Origin: Filosporella fistucella
Lineage: Eukaryota; Ascomycota; Leotiomycetes; Helotiales
DNA: 64,000 bases
Direction of reading: 5' to 3'
NCBI GenBank assembly: GCA_030077755.1
Contig: JAQJZZ010000013.1
Span: forward strand, 186,001 to 250,000
Shown: positions 45,119 to 57,000 of the stretch, piece by piece
Position numbering within the stretch: the first letter of the stretch is position 1
Layout of the letters: each line of letters begins with the position of its first letter
The notes under the pieces: model-generated
Told to the model about the DNA's origin: nothing
The model's input: the letters and a program-made list of their open reading frames with translations, nothing else
Databases searched by the model: none
Position numbers and translations under genes: made by a program

Positions 45119-45648
45119 GGAAAAAATAGTTAGTAGTTTGTGAAAAATAGTGGGAGATGTGCATCTCGTAATTCAGAACTAATGCGTGTTGTGATGGTCT
45201 CAGGATTTCTATGAGCGCTGAGCATAATATCAATACTCACTGAATTTGTAATACAGTCAGTCTATCCTCTATCATCTGGTCTGCTGACTTTACTCGCCGA
45301 GACATATTTAGGCAAGTTGCGGATCTATAATGAACGTGTAAGTGGAACCAAGCTGAGGAGACTATAGGAACTTGCCGACACCCATCCGGAAACGTAAAGA
45401 AACATACCGAGAAGCGTCTCAGCGACAGGAGCTCGCAATCGACTCTTACCAAGCTTCGAGTAAGGGCACCACTACTATCTAAAGACAAATTTTAAGGACT
45501 CTCAGATTCAGACAAGATTTCCAATCTTTTCATTCGGAAGTGATGTTATATTCCAGTTATTTTAATAGTCCGTTGAACTTTTCCTCCACTTGTCACTAAA
45601 AACAAAACCCATAGAAAATTCCAGATTGCCCCTGCCTCCAGATCCCCT
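45119..45648. other. Convergent spacer, no gene seen
   Basis: 3' flanks of the cysteine-rich gene and of the second lyase-family gene. Nothing else seen. Confidence 0.45.
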
Positions 45649-46824
45649 TCACTTCAACCTAAAAGTCAAACTCCCATACCCAAGCTGATCAAACCCTCCC
45701 GAATTCGGTCCATAGTTTCCTCCTCCGCCCTCCGCTCCACCACTAGCCGCATTCACAATATCTCTCATCTTCCCCGTATACGTCACATTCAAGCCCTTCA
45801 GATCTCCATAATGCGCATACAACATCTCCCATTCCGGCCTCACTGTTCCTCTCCCGGAGCTTGAGATCGTAGCTTGTGTCACATCACTATTAGTGTAGCT
45901 CGTATACGGAACATCGAATCCAGCATTGTATTTAGCACAGTACTCGGTGCCAGCTAGGATCTTGTTATTGGCGTATCCGTACAGATCATCGCCTTGGTTG
46001 AATGCCATTTGAGCCAGTGCTCCTACGAGCGCAAAGTCAAGTGTTGCGTGGCCTTGATCACGACCTGCTTCCTGCCCTTGTCCCAGGACTTGATTATCGA
46101 CTGTATATTCTTTCCAGACCAAGCGATCGATCTGGCCATTCCCGATACCGGATTTGAAATACGTGATTGCTTCTTCATACATAGTTGTGTTGTCGGTGAA
46201 TATACCGATGCTGAGGGTTGAAGCCATGTTACAGAGATCCCAGTTGGCCCAATAGTGGTCTGTAGCTGCGCCATGGTGGTTGACGAGAAAATCGTGGTTG
46301 AGTGAGTAGAAGACATCTTCGAGCATAGTTGCAAATGCGGTCTGGTCTGCTGCTTTCCATCCAGCATAGGAACGCATGATCTCCGCTGCGTTGGCGAATT
46401 CATAGCCGTAGATTCCGGCTGCGAGATACATGTCTGTGGTGCCTTGGATAGAAGTCAGAGTGGAGGACCAGGCGTTGAGGATCTTGACAGCCGTGTCTGC
46501 ATATGTAGTGTTGCCTGAGATTTTCCAGCGGAGCGCAAGTGCATAGGCAGCTGCTATATCGTTGAACAATTGACCGTAATTTTCTGGATGTGTTCCATCT
46601 GCACCACGATAGACGATAGCTGCTGGTCTCGGTGTATATGATGCTGAGGCACGAGAATTGGCGGTTAGGAGGTTCCAGCTTGTGATCCATGGTGCAGAGT
46701 TGGAGGAGACTTTCGAGCGCATGCGTGTGAAATCTGCTTCGGTGTGAAGCATGCCTGGATGTGTGTAGGCTGACACATGGCTGCCCAAGAATAGGGAGAG
46801 AATGAAAGTTGATTTGAAGAACAT
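45649..46824 (-). CDS. Secreted alginate-lyase-superfamily protein (second copy)
   Basis: A single exon encodes 391 residues. MFFKSTFILSLFLGSHVSA is a clean signal peptide. The mature protein starts YTHPGMLHTEADFTRMRSKV, typical of the alginate lyase (PF05426-type) superfamily, followed by LAAGIYGYEFANAAEIMRS, ATDHYWANWDLCNMAS, GQEAGRDQGHATLDFAL and EYCAKYNAGFDVPY. Conserved H and Y/W residues in NHHGAATDHYW and GRDQGHA are likely at the active site. Compared with the copy at 38.9-40.4 kb it shares the order of motifs but has no introns and diverges elsewhere, so the two are not a recent tandem copy. Substrate is probably a polyuronate. The product would feed the cytosolic GH88 enzyme after uptake; that link is inferred. 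Confidence 0.9.
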   Translation of the reverse strand: MFFKSTFILSLFLGSHVSAYTHPGMLHTEADFTRMRSKVSSNSAPWITSWNLLTANSRASASYTPRPAAIVYRGADGTHPENYGQLFNDIAAAYALALRWKISGNTTYADTAVKILNAWSSTLTSIQGTTDMYLAAGIYGYEFANAAEIMRSYAGWKAADQTAFATMLEDVFYSLNHDFLVNHHGAATDHYWANWDLCNMASTLSIGIFTDNTTMYEEAITYFKSGIGNGQIDRLVWKEYTVDNQVLGQGQEAGRDQGHATLDFALVGALAQMAFNQGDDLYGYANNKILAGTEYCAKYNAGFDVPYTSYTNSDVTQATISSSGRGTVRPEWEMLYAHYGDLKGLNVTYTGKMRDIVNAASGGAEGGGGNYGPNSGGFDQLGYGSLTFRLK

Positions 46825-47594
46825 TGCAATTATCTAAGATTGCGCTGTTCCAGATGATGCGAAGGATGCTGAATTCAAAAGAGACGTCAGCTACACAATA
46901 TATCCCCAACCTTCAAACTTGTCATACAGAGTAAGAACAGATTGGCGGCATTCCGGGCAGAATATCGGAGTAGTCTGATCTCCTCAACATCACCTGAGCA
47001 ATGACAAAGTAGTGACGAACAGGAAAGAAAGTCGATGCACTGGCACAAGTCGTTACTACAAACAGTAGGCAATACGATGATCATGATATCGTCTGTTCGT
47101 TTGAAACAATCTGATTTCGCTTGAGTGGAGCGCTTGTTCCTTCAATGTTAAACTTAAAATGAGGACTCAGTTGCAACAAGCTATTGACGAGAAGGATTTT
47201 CAGGAGGATCGAGGTAGCGCAGCAGCCTTTGCACTCAAAGAGGTAGCGTCAAAGATTCACCGACGTGTGTAGAATTAGTACAGCCATTATTAAAATGCGG
47301 AGTGCGGGGGCGGGGTAATCATGGGGTACGGGGGCGGCCCGTATTCAAGCTTCTTTCCTACTTGGCTTGAATTTGGATTGAGGTCTTGGACAGTAAGGCT
47401 GTATCGCCGAGACTTACTCCGGTATACATCAGAAGAACCATACCCGATAGCAATTGTGCTACTCGGCCATATGATCGAATCTCCCAATATCCACCAGCTT
47501 ACGGAATCAATGCAATGAACGACGGAGCATGCTTCAACAACACAACAAGAACGGCTTTCGAGAAACTTTGTGTTGTTTTTCTGCGAAGTCTGAA
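46825..47594. promoter_or_regulatory. Lyase promoter with tandem CreA-like sites
   Basis: Upstream region of the second lyase-family gene. Two abutting GCGGGG sites lie at 47304-47315, about 480 bp before the start, in a G-rich patch (47296-47340). The far end is the 3' flank of the next MFS gene. Confidence 0.45.
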
Positions 47595-49235
47595 CTACAA
47601 GATATATCGAAATCCCTTGTTATCGATTTCTGTCTGATCCAACATTCCATTCTCGATCGCCTTCCTCTCTTCTTCGTCACTCAACTCTCCTCTCACAGCT
47701 TGTTCTGCATCACGAGCTTTGTTCACACTGAACATGTAGATGTATAATACAACGACCATGGCCAACTTGACGCTGTATCCAACGAGCATAGCAATGTATG
47801 CGCTGTGATATCCGGCTATTTCATGTCAGTCTCGCAATTCAGGATACGGTGTAGCAATTTACTCACGCTTCTCACTACTAATGAACGTCTGTGGTCCAAT
47901 AATATTGCCCACACAGTAACCAGTGAAGACAATCGCTCCAGTAAGTTGTTTCTTGGTATACCCCGCCACATTGGAGCTCACCATCGTCAAACTCATGCTG
48001 AATCCCAGTCCTTGGAAGTAACATAACCAGAGCGCCACAAGACGACCCCATTTGTTATCACTTGGCAGACCAACGAGCAATCCAGCACCCATGATACAAA
48101 TGCAGTTTGCAAAACACATAACAGCACATCTTGTGTTATTTGGCCATTTAGTGCATACCCAGCCACCAAACAGCAGTGCAAGAAACTGTACTGCACCACC
48201 CGAAATCTGCAGATATTGTGTGCCCAAGGTATCGAAGCCGAAACTACCAACGATGATACTAGTGAAGCTCGTCAATGCCGAATTAGGCACTTGGGCACCG
48301 ACAGCCATGACAAAAAGAATCCATGTCTTGGGATCAGTGACTGTCTGTATAGCCTGGTATCGTTGGAAATGACGGTTCTTTATGCCTTGTCTATTAGCCG
48401 CTACTCTATTGATAGCGATCTTGCGTTCGTCTTCGGTCAAGAACTTGGCTGTGGAGGGTAGGTCAGGCAGTACGAGAAGAGACACAATACCCCAAGCAAC
48501 AGAAATTGAGCCGAAGATGAGAAAGACATACATCCATTTTGGAAGGCCTGTTGTGATATGTCCTACAGCGTATCCGATGAGTCCTCCAAACATTGTTGCT
48601 ATTCCGTTTGTACAGTAATAGAGTTCGAGGCGCAAAGGCTGTTCTGCATTCGTGTACCATATTGACATGATGAGGACAAAACCCGGATTCACAGTCGCTT
48701 CAATGGCTCCGAGAAGAAATCGATTTGTGGCAATGCCGGCGAAGGATGTACATGCTGGAGTGGTCATGAGAACGATTCCCCAAGAAATGGTACATAGTGA
48801 TAGGAATCTGCCGATGGGTAGGCGTTGGAGGAGATATCCTGCTGGAAACTGAGAGAAGAGGTAGCCAAAATAGAAGATGGACCCTAGTTATATGATTAGA
48901 TGTAGCTACCATAAATAGCGAGGGTACTCACCCAGCCAGGAATAGTCTTGCCCATGCAAATTCGTGCCTTTCTGCAACCCATATACACTTGAAAAGTTGA
49001 TACTGTTCTTGTCGAGGTATTGTAACATGTATGTAACGAATAGAATGGGAATTATTCTGTAGTCAATCTTTCGCAACACCCGTCTCTCTTCTGCGGCATC
49101 TGCCTGGAAATCTTTCCCATTCTTGTACAGCTCGTAATTTTCATCTAGATGGGTCGACGAAGCCGCTGGAGAAATTTGATCTGGGCCTAGGGGCGGAGAC
49201 TGACTGATCTCTTTCTCTGGGTCATGAATAGCCAT
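47595..49235 (-). CDS. MFS transporter, DAL5/allantoate-permease type (second)
   Basis: Three exons (48932-49235, 47867-48883, 47595-47815) encode 513 residues. A cytosolic N-terminus is followed by LRKIDYRIIPILFVTYMLQ and YLDKNSINFSSVYGL, the classic first-helix region of the anion:cation symporter family. FSQFPAGYLLQRLPIGRF, NRFLLGAIEATVNPGFV, LPDLPSTAKFLTEDERK, RYQAIQTVTDPKTW, SFGFDTLGTQYLQ and NVAGYTKKQLTGAIVF are in family order, over 12 membrane segments. The tail ends NKGFRYIL. It is clearly related to but distinct from the carrier at 30.9-32.7 kb (different intron positions, different loops). Possible substrates are organic anions, including uronates, but this is not readable from sequence. 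It closes the right side of the carbohydrate cluster. Confidence 0.93.
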
Positions 49236-51201
49236 TATGAGGGATGATCTATTCCACGATTGACAGCGAAAGGTATGAACAACGAAAGCAATGAAAAACT
49301 ATAAACTCGGGAGCACAAACAACGAGAAAAAAAATTCAAGGCTACAATATAGCAGATGACTTCATACAAAATAAAAGGAACCATCTATCCACCTCTTACC
49401 CTCTTCTTTGATACACCAGCCCCGCACATGCCCGCTATCATTCCATTCTGGTATTCCCGATTCTTTGGCCGCCAACCAGAATCTCATATTTTGAGTTTCC
49501 TAATCTCTCTTTCCGCAACTGGCCCGATACTACGTAGTATATATGCGGCCAGAAGACGCGTAGAAATGGTTGTTGTGGGTTGAGAAGGGATCAGATGGAC
49601 TTATTACCGTGTTGGGCGAGCACGACATCTGAGAGGGGATTGATGCCATACACGTGATTCGATATCAGGTGATCTGATTGAGATGTGAATATAACTTCAA
49701 CGTGGATGAATCTGAACGTACCTGAGACAATGAGAAGATGCCGGAGCTGAGATGAATCATAATGATCATGTGTTCGACTGAAATAGCCCCTGTGTGTGGG
49801 GTAGCTAAAGTGAGACCCTGCGATGAGATCTGGCAGGAAGGGGAAAAGCAAATTTGTCTCACTTGGAAATAGACGACAGCTGTTCTTCAGTGACATTTTG
49901 ATATTTGGAATACGTCATACTATTATTGAAATGGCTAAAGTGGCTATCAATTCAATGTAAGAAGATGAGCTACATATTCTTGTCGGATCGACTCAAATTT
50001 CTCTAAAAGAAAAATACGATACAATGAGAATAGATCAAAAGAGATATTTGCATGATTACAAAATACAAGAACTGAGTAACCAGACTTGATATTATTTCAG
50101 AGTCTATCGTTCTGGCCACATGTATCCTTCTTGGAAAGAATCCATTCGTATCAACATTTGTGTAGAAGCATCTATTTACCAGTGAGAATGGATTAGAGGA
50201 AAAATGATTAGAGATTTCCTCAGATATTATACAGAGGTACTTGAATTACAAATTCGGAAGCGAGGAAAACTATTGCTGCTAGAGAGGATAGGATAGTGTG
50301 GAATGTGGAAAGTATGTGGAATGTTCGTAGACATAAAGATGATCATAAAAGGAAATAAAATTGTCTTGATATGTAATTTAATTTTTAAGTCAAAAAGAGC
50401 CTATAATGGAACCAATGAATTCATGAAGAGACTCTTCAATATCGTTACTTATCGCGTATCACAATCCAGTGCTTCTGTCCTGATTCCATGCAAGTAAACC
50501 TTTTTAAACTGTATTTAATTATGGAAGTTCTGGTGGCCAGATCTTAAGCAAACAAACTAAACGCGGAAAGGTATCTTTGGCACTTGTTGAACAGCACAAT
50601 TTCCAGCAAAATCTATTTTCTCATCGCCTTATTAATAGGCATCTGCTAATTAGGAATCTGTAATATGGCAGGCAATTTTCCAGTTTCACCCCTAACACAT
50701 ACTCATAAGCTACTGAGCCAGCTTAACAAGTGCCTGCACTCAGGGCCTTTGGCAACGGATTCCAATCAGGTCGTACACAAGAGGAAAAGGAGTCCATAAG
50801 TGTGACATGCTTCCCATCTCGCATAGGTCTTTTTTAGCAAGCACTTCAAAATGAACTCACCTGATAACACGGAATGCATGAACAACACTAGTAACTCTAC
50901 ACACAATTTTCCCTTAAGAAAGGTGAATCCTACGGGGTTCAGAACAGAAGTCGAACCCATTCCCGACCCGGGATGAATTACCGTCTGCTCTGAGAACGGG
51001 ATACAATACGACATCGGACATGCATCTCACTCCGACAATCTGCCTCAAGTAATAGATATCTAATAGTAGTCTCGAAGACATCGGAGCTATCTCCATTGAT
51101 GCATACAAAAACACGAATGTATATGGCGTGATGCTGCTGCGGCAACATGTAAAAGCATATGTTATTGGAGCAAGAAATAGTACATTTATCTATACCCAGC
51201 T

Positions 51202-51252
51202 CAGATCATAAATGTGACACCGCTTAACCAATCTCGCATGATAAAAACTTCA
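51202..51252 (+). repeat. Imperfect direct repeat, copy 1
   Basis: Shares CAGATCATAA, a GT-ACA-CGC core, AATCTCGCA and AAACTTC in the same order with 51451-51498. Several differences are A/G or C/T transitions. Confidence 0.5.
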
Positions 51253-51450
51253 TGTTGAAGTAAGAGTACCTTAGAAGGCAAAGACTTGGAAAGAAAGATG
51301 AAAGAGAACGGAGAAGAACCAATAGAGAAAATGTAGCGAGTACTTCGGCTCGGATATCAGATGTGACTGTACGAAATACTGCATTGCAGGCTACAAGACG
51401 GCACGGCAATAGAGGCAATAATGAAAAAGTTTCGAAAGAAGATCTTAAGT

Positions 51451-51498
51451 CAGATCATAAGCGTAACATCGCGAGTTTAAATCTCGCATTGAAACTTC
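51451..51498 (+). repeat. Imperfect direct repeat, copy 2
   Basis: Partner of the element at 51202-51252, about 250 bp away in the same orientation. May be the remains of a small duplicated or transposed element. Confidence 0.5.
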
Positions 51499-52100
51499 GA
51501 ATAAACCCGGATACAGAACCGGAGAACAGACCAAATAAGTAAAAGTCGCGAATTCGGCACCGGGACATCGTAGCCGGAGATGAGATGGAGGAACGTGAAT
51601 AGGGCTGAGATTTGTGGAACGAGGAGATGGAAGCGTGATGAGGAGTGAAATACGTTGGGAAGAAATGAAGCGTGATCATGAAAGAGGATTGGAAGGGTGG
51701 AAAAGGCGGACAAGAAGGGATTCAAGTGCGGCCGCATTATAGATTGTTTGGAGTGGAGTATTACAAAAGCAAAAATGCTACCAGGGAATTGAAGACGGTG
51801 AGAGATTGGGAAGAAGTGGGCATTCAATACAAAGGACATTCAATATGCAAGAAAGATGAGAAACGTACGATATATGCTTGGCGTTATATCTCTCTGCACT
51901 CATTGATTGAGAAATCTAGCAGAGCGTATTATTCGAGAAAGTCTTGCCTCTATGACGCCAACTATTTCTTCCAAAACGAATCAGCCTCACTCCATCCCGT
52001 CATACCTGTTTGAAGAATAAGCCTATCCCAATCATCTGCACATGCACAATTATGTGTAAAGCTAGAAAGCACACATATATTTCAAACGCATAACCATCTC

Positions 52101-55100
52101 ACAATCACAATCACAATCCAGAACCGATGTGTTGTCAACGCGTGCACGCGTAAGGGAGGGTATATATCCTCACCTATACCTCTATATCACTTTCTATATT
52201 CCACTCATTCTTTCCACATTGATAAACGGGTATCTACATCCTCACCATTCCCAAACCGTTCAAATCATCCATCGCCGCTTTACACATCATCTCCCAACCA
52301 CCACCATCACGGTTTCCCTAAACAGAAACAATCCGTTTGCATTAATGCCACATGATATGATATTCAAAAAGCGGTGGAGGCACGTACATACACTCGGATG
52401 TCTCGGCCCTATTCTAACTCTGGTTCTTCAGCTGTTTGTTAATTGACGTGGCAGGCTAATGTAGAGATAAAGTAGTTTTTGTTTTTCTGCGAGAGGGATG
52501 GAGGAGATCTGTGGAGGTATATTCGATCGAGGGGGTTATATTTGGGGAGTGTGGACGGTTGGAGGGAGGTAAGCGAGGGGTCTAGACTTGGTCCGATCTG
52601 GAGAGGAGGAAAAGAAAAGAACGGTGATGGATTGGGAGGCTGAGTTTTGGAGTGTAGAATGGGAGGAAATGGGAATTAGGAGGCTGGGTGGGATAAGATG
52701 GAGATATTTGGTAGAAATGGGTATTGAATGGAACGATACAGAATTAGAGGGTGTTGATAGAGTATGATGAGGAGCAAATGCTCTTGGACTGTTGTGAGGT
52801 AAGCGACGTAATTCACCTTCTCGAAGCTTTCTATCCTTCCTCATGCCACCTTCAATATCCACACGTCCTGAATCTAAACGTTTCATCCCAAACCGAGATT
52901 ATTCTCCTAACTCCAAGCCCCTCCTCACAGACATCGTCACATCACACGTCCTTCCACACTATCCTCAAAACGGAACAGAAGTACGCATAAGGCAGAAAGG
53001 CTGAGTATGGTCGTGCACGCTTGTTTGATCGGTGATATTAGTTTGACTTTTCGGAGATTCGGAGGCCGTGCGAGAGAGTGTGATGAGGCGGGAGCGCTTT
53101 GATGTCAGGGAGGGAGGGTGAGTTGAGGAGATGAAACGGTGGTTTAGATGATTTGGGGGGATATTGGGAGAATACTGGTTAGTGAGATGGACATTGAACT
53201 ATGCTAGATGGGTAGGAAGTTAGAGAGAAGAGAAGACAAGAGATAGAGATGGTGAATGTGATTGTGAATAGGGTACGGTGGTAGTGTTTGAAGTTGTAAA
53301 GGAGTAAGCAGAAATATAGAAACTCGAAGCGGAAGGATTTCGATTTCAACTAAGAATAACCTTCTTCATGTTTGATAGAATATATCACAGCTTCTATACC
53401 TCAGAAATAGATACTCCAAACAATCTTTAAACATCTAATTCTAGATCTTGTTTCCTCGTCACCTCGCTTACAACCTTTATCTCTTTCTCTCCTGCATCTT
53501 CTCCGACTCTATTGAAGTCAAAGAATACTTGACGCGAATCATCTAAATAAGGATAGCTTCAACTCATCTATCACTATTGATTCCCTTTAAGGTACTTATT
53601 CCCAACTCGCAAGAGATGGATGGTACTTACCTAGCTAAGTCTAATCTATCTTCTATCCTCCCCTAAACTAACTCATTTCATTCCCCCGGATACCCCGATA
53701 TTTCTCAGCCCAAAGATCAGCGTCGCGAACTCACGGCAAATACCGACCTCTAGCAACTACAGAAAACTTCCAGCGAATTTCCCTGGGAACCGAAAAAGGG
53801 CTTGTCAAAGAATTGGAAATTACCTCGTTAGTTGGATGGGTTCGTACTCGGGTAAACTCAGCGTTCACGGAAAAGGGAATTTGGGCGTGAGGTAATACCT
53901 CGGTACTTAGGTACCAAGGTTTTCCCGAGCCCGTTCACCCGGCATCGCGTTTTCCTTTCATATGCGAGAGAGATGCCGTGGCTGCTTACCTATGTTTGTC
54001 ATATGCAAGAAAGAACCGCTGCGACTAGTATCTATCTTGTGAATAAAGTTTATAATTCGTGATATCTAGGTGCGTTCTTCAGAGAAGACCAGGACAGGCA
54101 TACATGTAAGGTACCAAAAGCGTAGCCGTTGCCCTTGAGAGATTTCAGGCAGGCCAGGCTTGCGTGCACCTCATCTTTGCGAGAAACCAGCAGGGCAGGC
54201 ATCAATAAGCGGAAGACAGGCCAAGGTCTGTCAGGTGCATCGAGCAGGGTGATGCGCAGGGAAGAAGACAGCGGCGTAGCGACGCGTTTGATCCCGGGCT
54301 GCTGCGAATTTACTTTTCTTAGTGCGACTGCCACCTTTTTTTTCAACGGTGCGAAGGGGGTGCTACCCCTGTGTGTCAACCGTGGATGCGGCAGGCATGG
54401 CACATACGTTTTACTTTGAACTGTGTGACATGGGAAGGGGAGGGGTGAGCGGGAATTTTTGTGCGTGAGGTTGTTCTGCCGTTGAAGGAGGGACAGGGCG
54501 AGACTTTGATGGAGATGAGATAGGGAAGTGGTGTGAGGTGAGGGGATTTTTCGGAGTGACTGTGCCGCGTTCATACAGAGTGATTGAGATTGAGGTCGGT
54601 ATTCCCGCCGTGGAGGAAGGCTTCGTTTTATCGTGGGAAAGTGGGAGGAAGAGATGTGAATGATATATCGATGTATGAATGAAATATGTATCTTCAAGTC
54701 TTCTCAATGACAAGTACAATTGAAGCAAGGTATTAGAGCCTCCATACTCAACCCTCAAGGCTTCACTCGCAAGCCATCCAGCGGTAAAATTCTCCGAAGT
54801 CAACAAGGCAAGGCTTACGCCTGAGGGTTGAAGGACAAGCAAGGCAAGACAAGGCAAGGGAAGACATCCTGAACATGAACCCTCACCCAGTACAGCCTTA
54901 CGAATGGTTCACGATACCTACCTCTCTCACAGACAGCGGGCTTCTAGAAACTGGGGTGATGCTATCTGCCGGTCTAGGGTGGGAAACTACTATTTCATAC
55001 CATGAGGTACAGTCACGACACTTCATCTTCTATCCTTTCTCACTCTCTCTCCTTCTCACTCTGATTCTTCCCTCTTGTGCGAGTGATATTTTACGGCAGG

Positions 55101-57000
55101 AATTCCAAGAAATAAACCCGGGAAACACTCCTAATTCAATCGCGGAGTCAGCACTTCCTTGGGCCTTGGATCGATACTTCCTTCCTGTGAAAAGAGTTTT
55201 TCGCTCATTCCGGGTAAATTGACCGATGGTGATTGGGTTACGAACGGCGACTCGGCGATTTGGAGCACCGGTGTTTATGAGACTCGGGATGTGGGAAGGA
55301 AGGAAGGATGATGAGGTAGCTTTGGTGGTGGAAATTTTAATTGAATGACGAGACCGTTTATTGTCTTGCCGTTGCATCGGGGAGGATGGAAGTCAGAACG
55401 GCTGTTGCGTTTTGAGATTGATAGTCACGTCGGCGGCGGCGAGGAGGGTATTTCGGTACTTGCCGTTTAGGAGAGTTTGACATTCGAGGCGTGTTTTGTA
55501 AGGAGTTGAACATACCTCCAGATACTCCATTATATATACTGTTAAGAAATCGTAACAAATACTCTGAGGCTTAATTTAATCAAACCTGTGCTCATATATA
55601 TATATCATCACGTATTCTAGGCTCCCATCTCCCTCAAGAAGAGAAAATCAAACACCTTTCAAAACACATCTTCCAGAATCCTCAGAAACGGCAAACATCA
55701 TTCATTCAATGACTCGCATAGACTTTCCCACCACACTAGAGCAGAGGATAAACGGTATTACCTCTCCCGGAAGGCGTAGAAGCCGAACGCCAGAACGCCA
55801 CATGTAAACCGTGAGACGGATGACTTCTTCATCAGCTGCATCTTTTCAAGGCTTCGGAGTAGCGATGGAACATAGTTAGAAACGTACTTGGCTGCTTTGT
55901 AAGAGGTTATGGGGGAGAAGGTGAGATTGGGGTGGTAAGCGTATTTCGCATCGGAGCCGAGTGCTCGGAGGAGACTCAGGTATACGGAATGGAGTAAGAG
56001 GTACAATAGAAATAGAAAGCTGATTAATATCGCAAAACAACGTGTGTGATTACCGTATCCTTTCAGTTTAACGCGAAACCAAATTGTTCACTATTCACGA
56101 TTTTAAAATGAAACACTAAATTAAATAATTCCTCTCTCCAAGAAAATCCTGCCCAAGATTCTTGCAGCATTGATGGGCCGGCTGCCTTATTAGGAAGCTC
56201 ATCTCCGGTGCTACTTTCATGCAATTGCGCGTTCTGTTTTGATTTGACAGGACGGCTTGCCTGAAGGATTTTGGCGGAGAGATTGTGGTTTCGGGAGTGG
56301 CGTTAAAATAGAAGAATGCTATTGGGAGATGGAAAGTGGTTATGCAATATGGGAGGTATTTTTATGCAGGAGGATGGGTGAGTCAGAAGGAAAGAGATAG
56401 TTTGGATGGTACGGAATGGTGGATTGGAGAGATTGATTATTGCCGTCAAGTGGACGAGTTGTGATGAGATGATGTGATATGATATGTATAGAAAAGGAGA
56501 AGATAAACCTATTCTCGGAGACGAGCACATGTCGGCAGATATACAGACTAGTTCGTTTTGGAGACGCACTATTGGCTTACCACATCCTGAGCGAGGATTG
56601 GTAAGAATGGTTTTATATTGCAGGGAGGGAAATGTCTGAGATGGCTGATTTGGAGTTGATGATTAGGTTTGGAGACGAGCCTTTTCTCTCGTGTTAGGCT
56701 TGAGCAGCTGGATGTTATTGCCTCCCTTTGTTGGGGGCGAACGGCGTTGCTATTGGTGCTGCTAAGAGGCAAACTTGGTGTTTGACCTTGATCATTGGAG
56801 AATACGGTCCGATGTCAACACCACCATCCACCACTTTTGATCCTTTCCTTAGATTTCCGACGCTACTTATAGATTCTCGTGGTTGGTCGGAAAAGGGAAA
56901 GACGTCTGCACCATCCATTAGTTTTCTTGGATATTGGATTGCATTGCATCGACTATTGGGTGAAAAGGTCATTGTGCTCCGTATGCTTCTTGAAATAGCT
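52101..57000. other. Gene-free region, mixed composition
   Basis: No recognisable gene. Frames at 52129-52446, 54050-54857 and 54875-55222 have no domain, signal or splice support. Contains pyrimidine-rich tracts, an AT dinucleotide run near 55595, and a short palindromic patch near 53900. Could be transcribed as non-coding RNA, but nothing shows it directly. Confidence 0.4.

Larger units (their letters stand above)
49236..52100. other. AT-rich intergenic region, no gene seen
   Basis: First part of the gene-free stretch. Frames are short and change phase. It contains an imperfect direct repeat at 51202-51252 and 51451-51498. No tRNA structure could be confirmed. Confidence 0.45.

Noticed and set aside
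50914..51114. tRNA-like patch (GGTTCGACTTC on the minus strand)
   Set aside because: No matching acceptor stem, D-arm or anticodon arm could be folded around it.
51440..51500. Possible tRNA T-arm (GCGAG-TTTAAAT-CTCGC)
   Set aside because: The stem-loop is real but the rest of a tRNA is absent; it belongs to the imperfect direct repeat.
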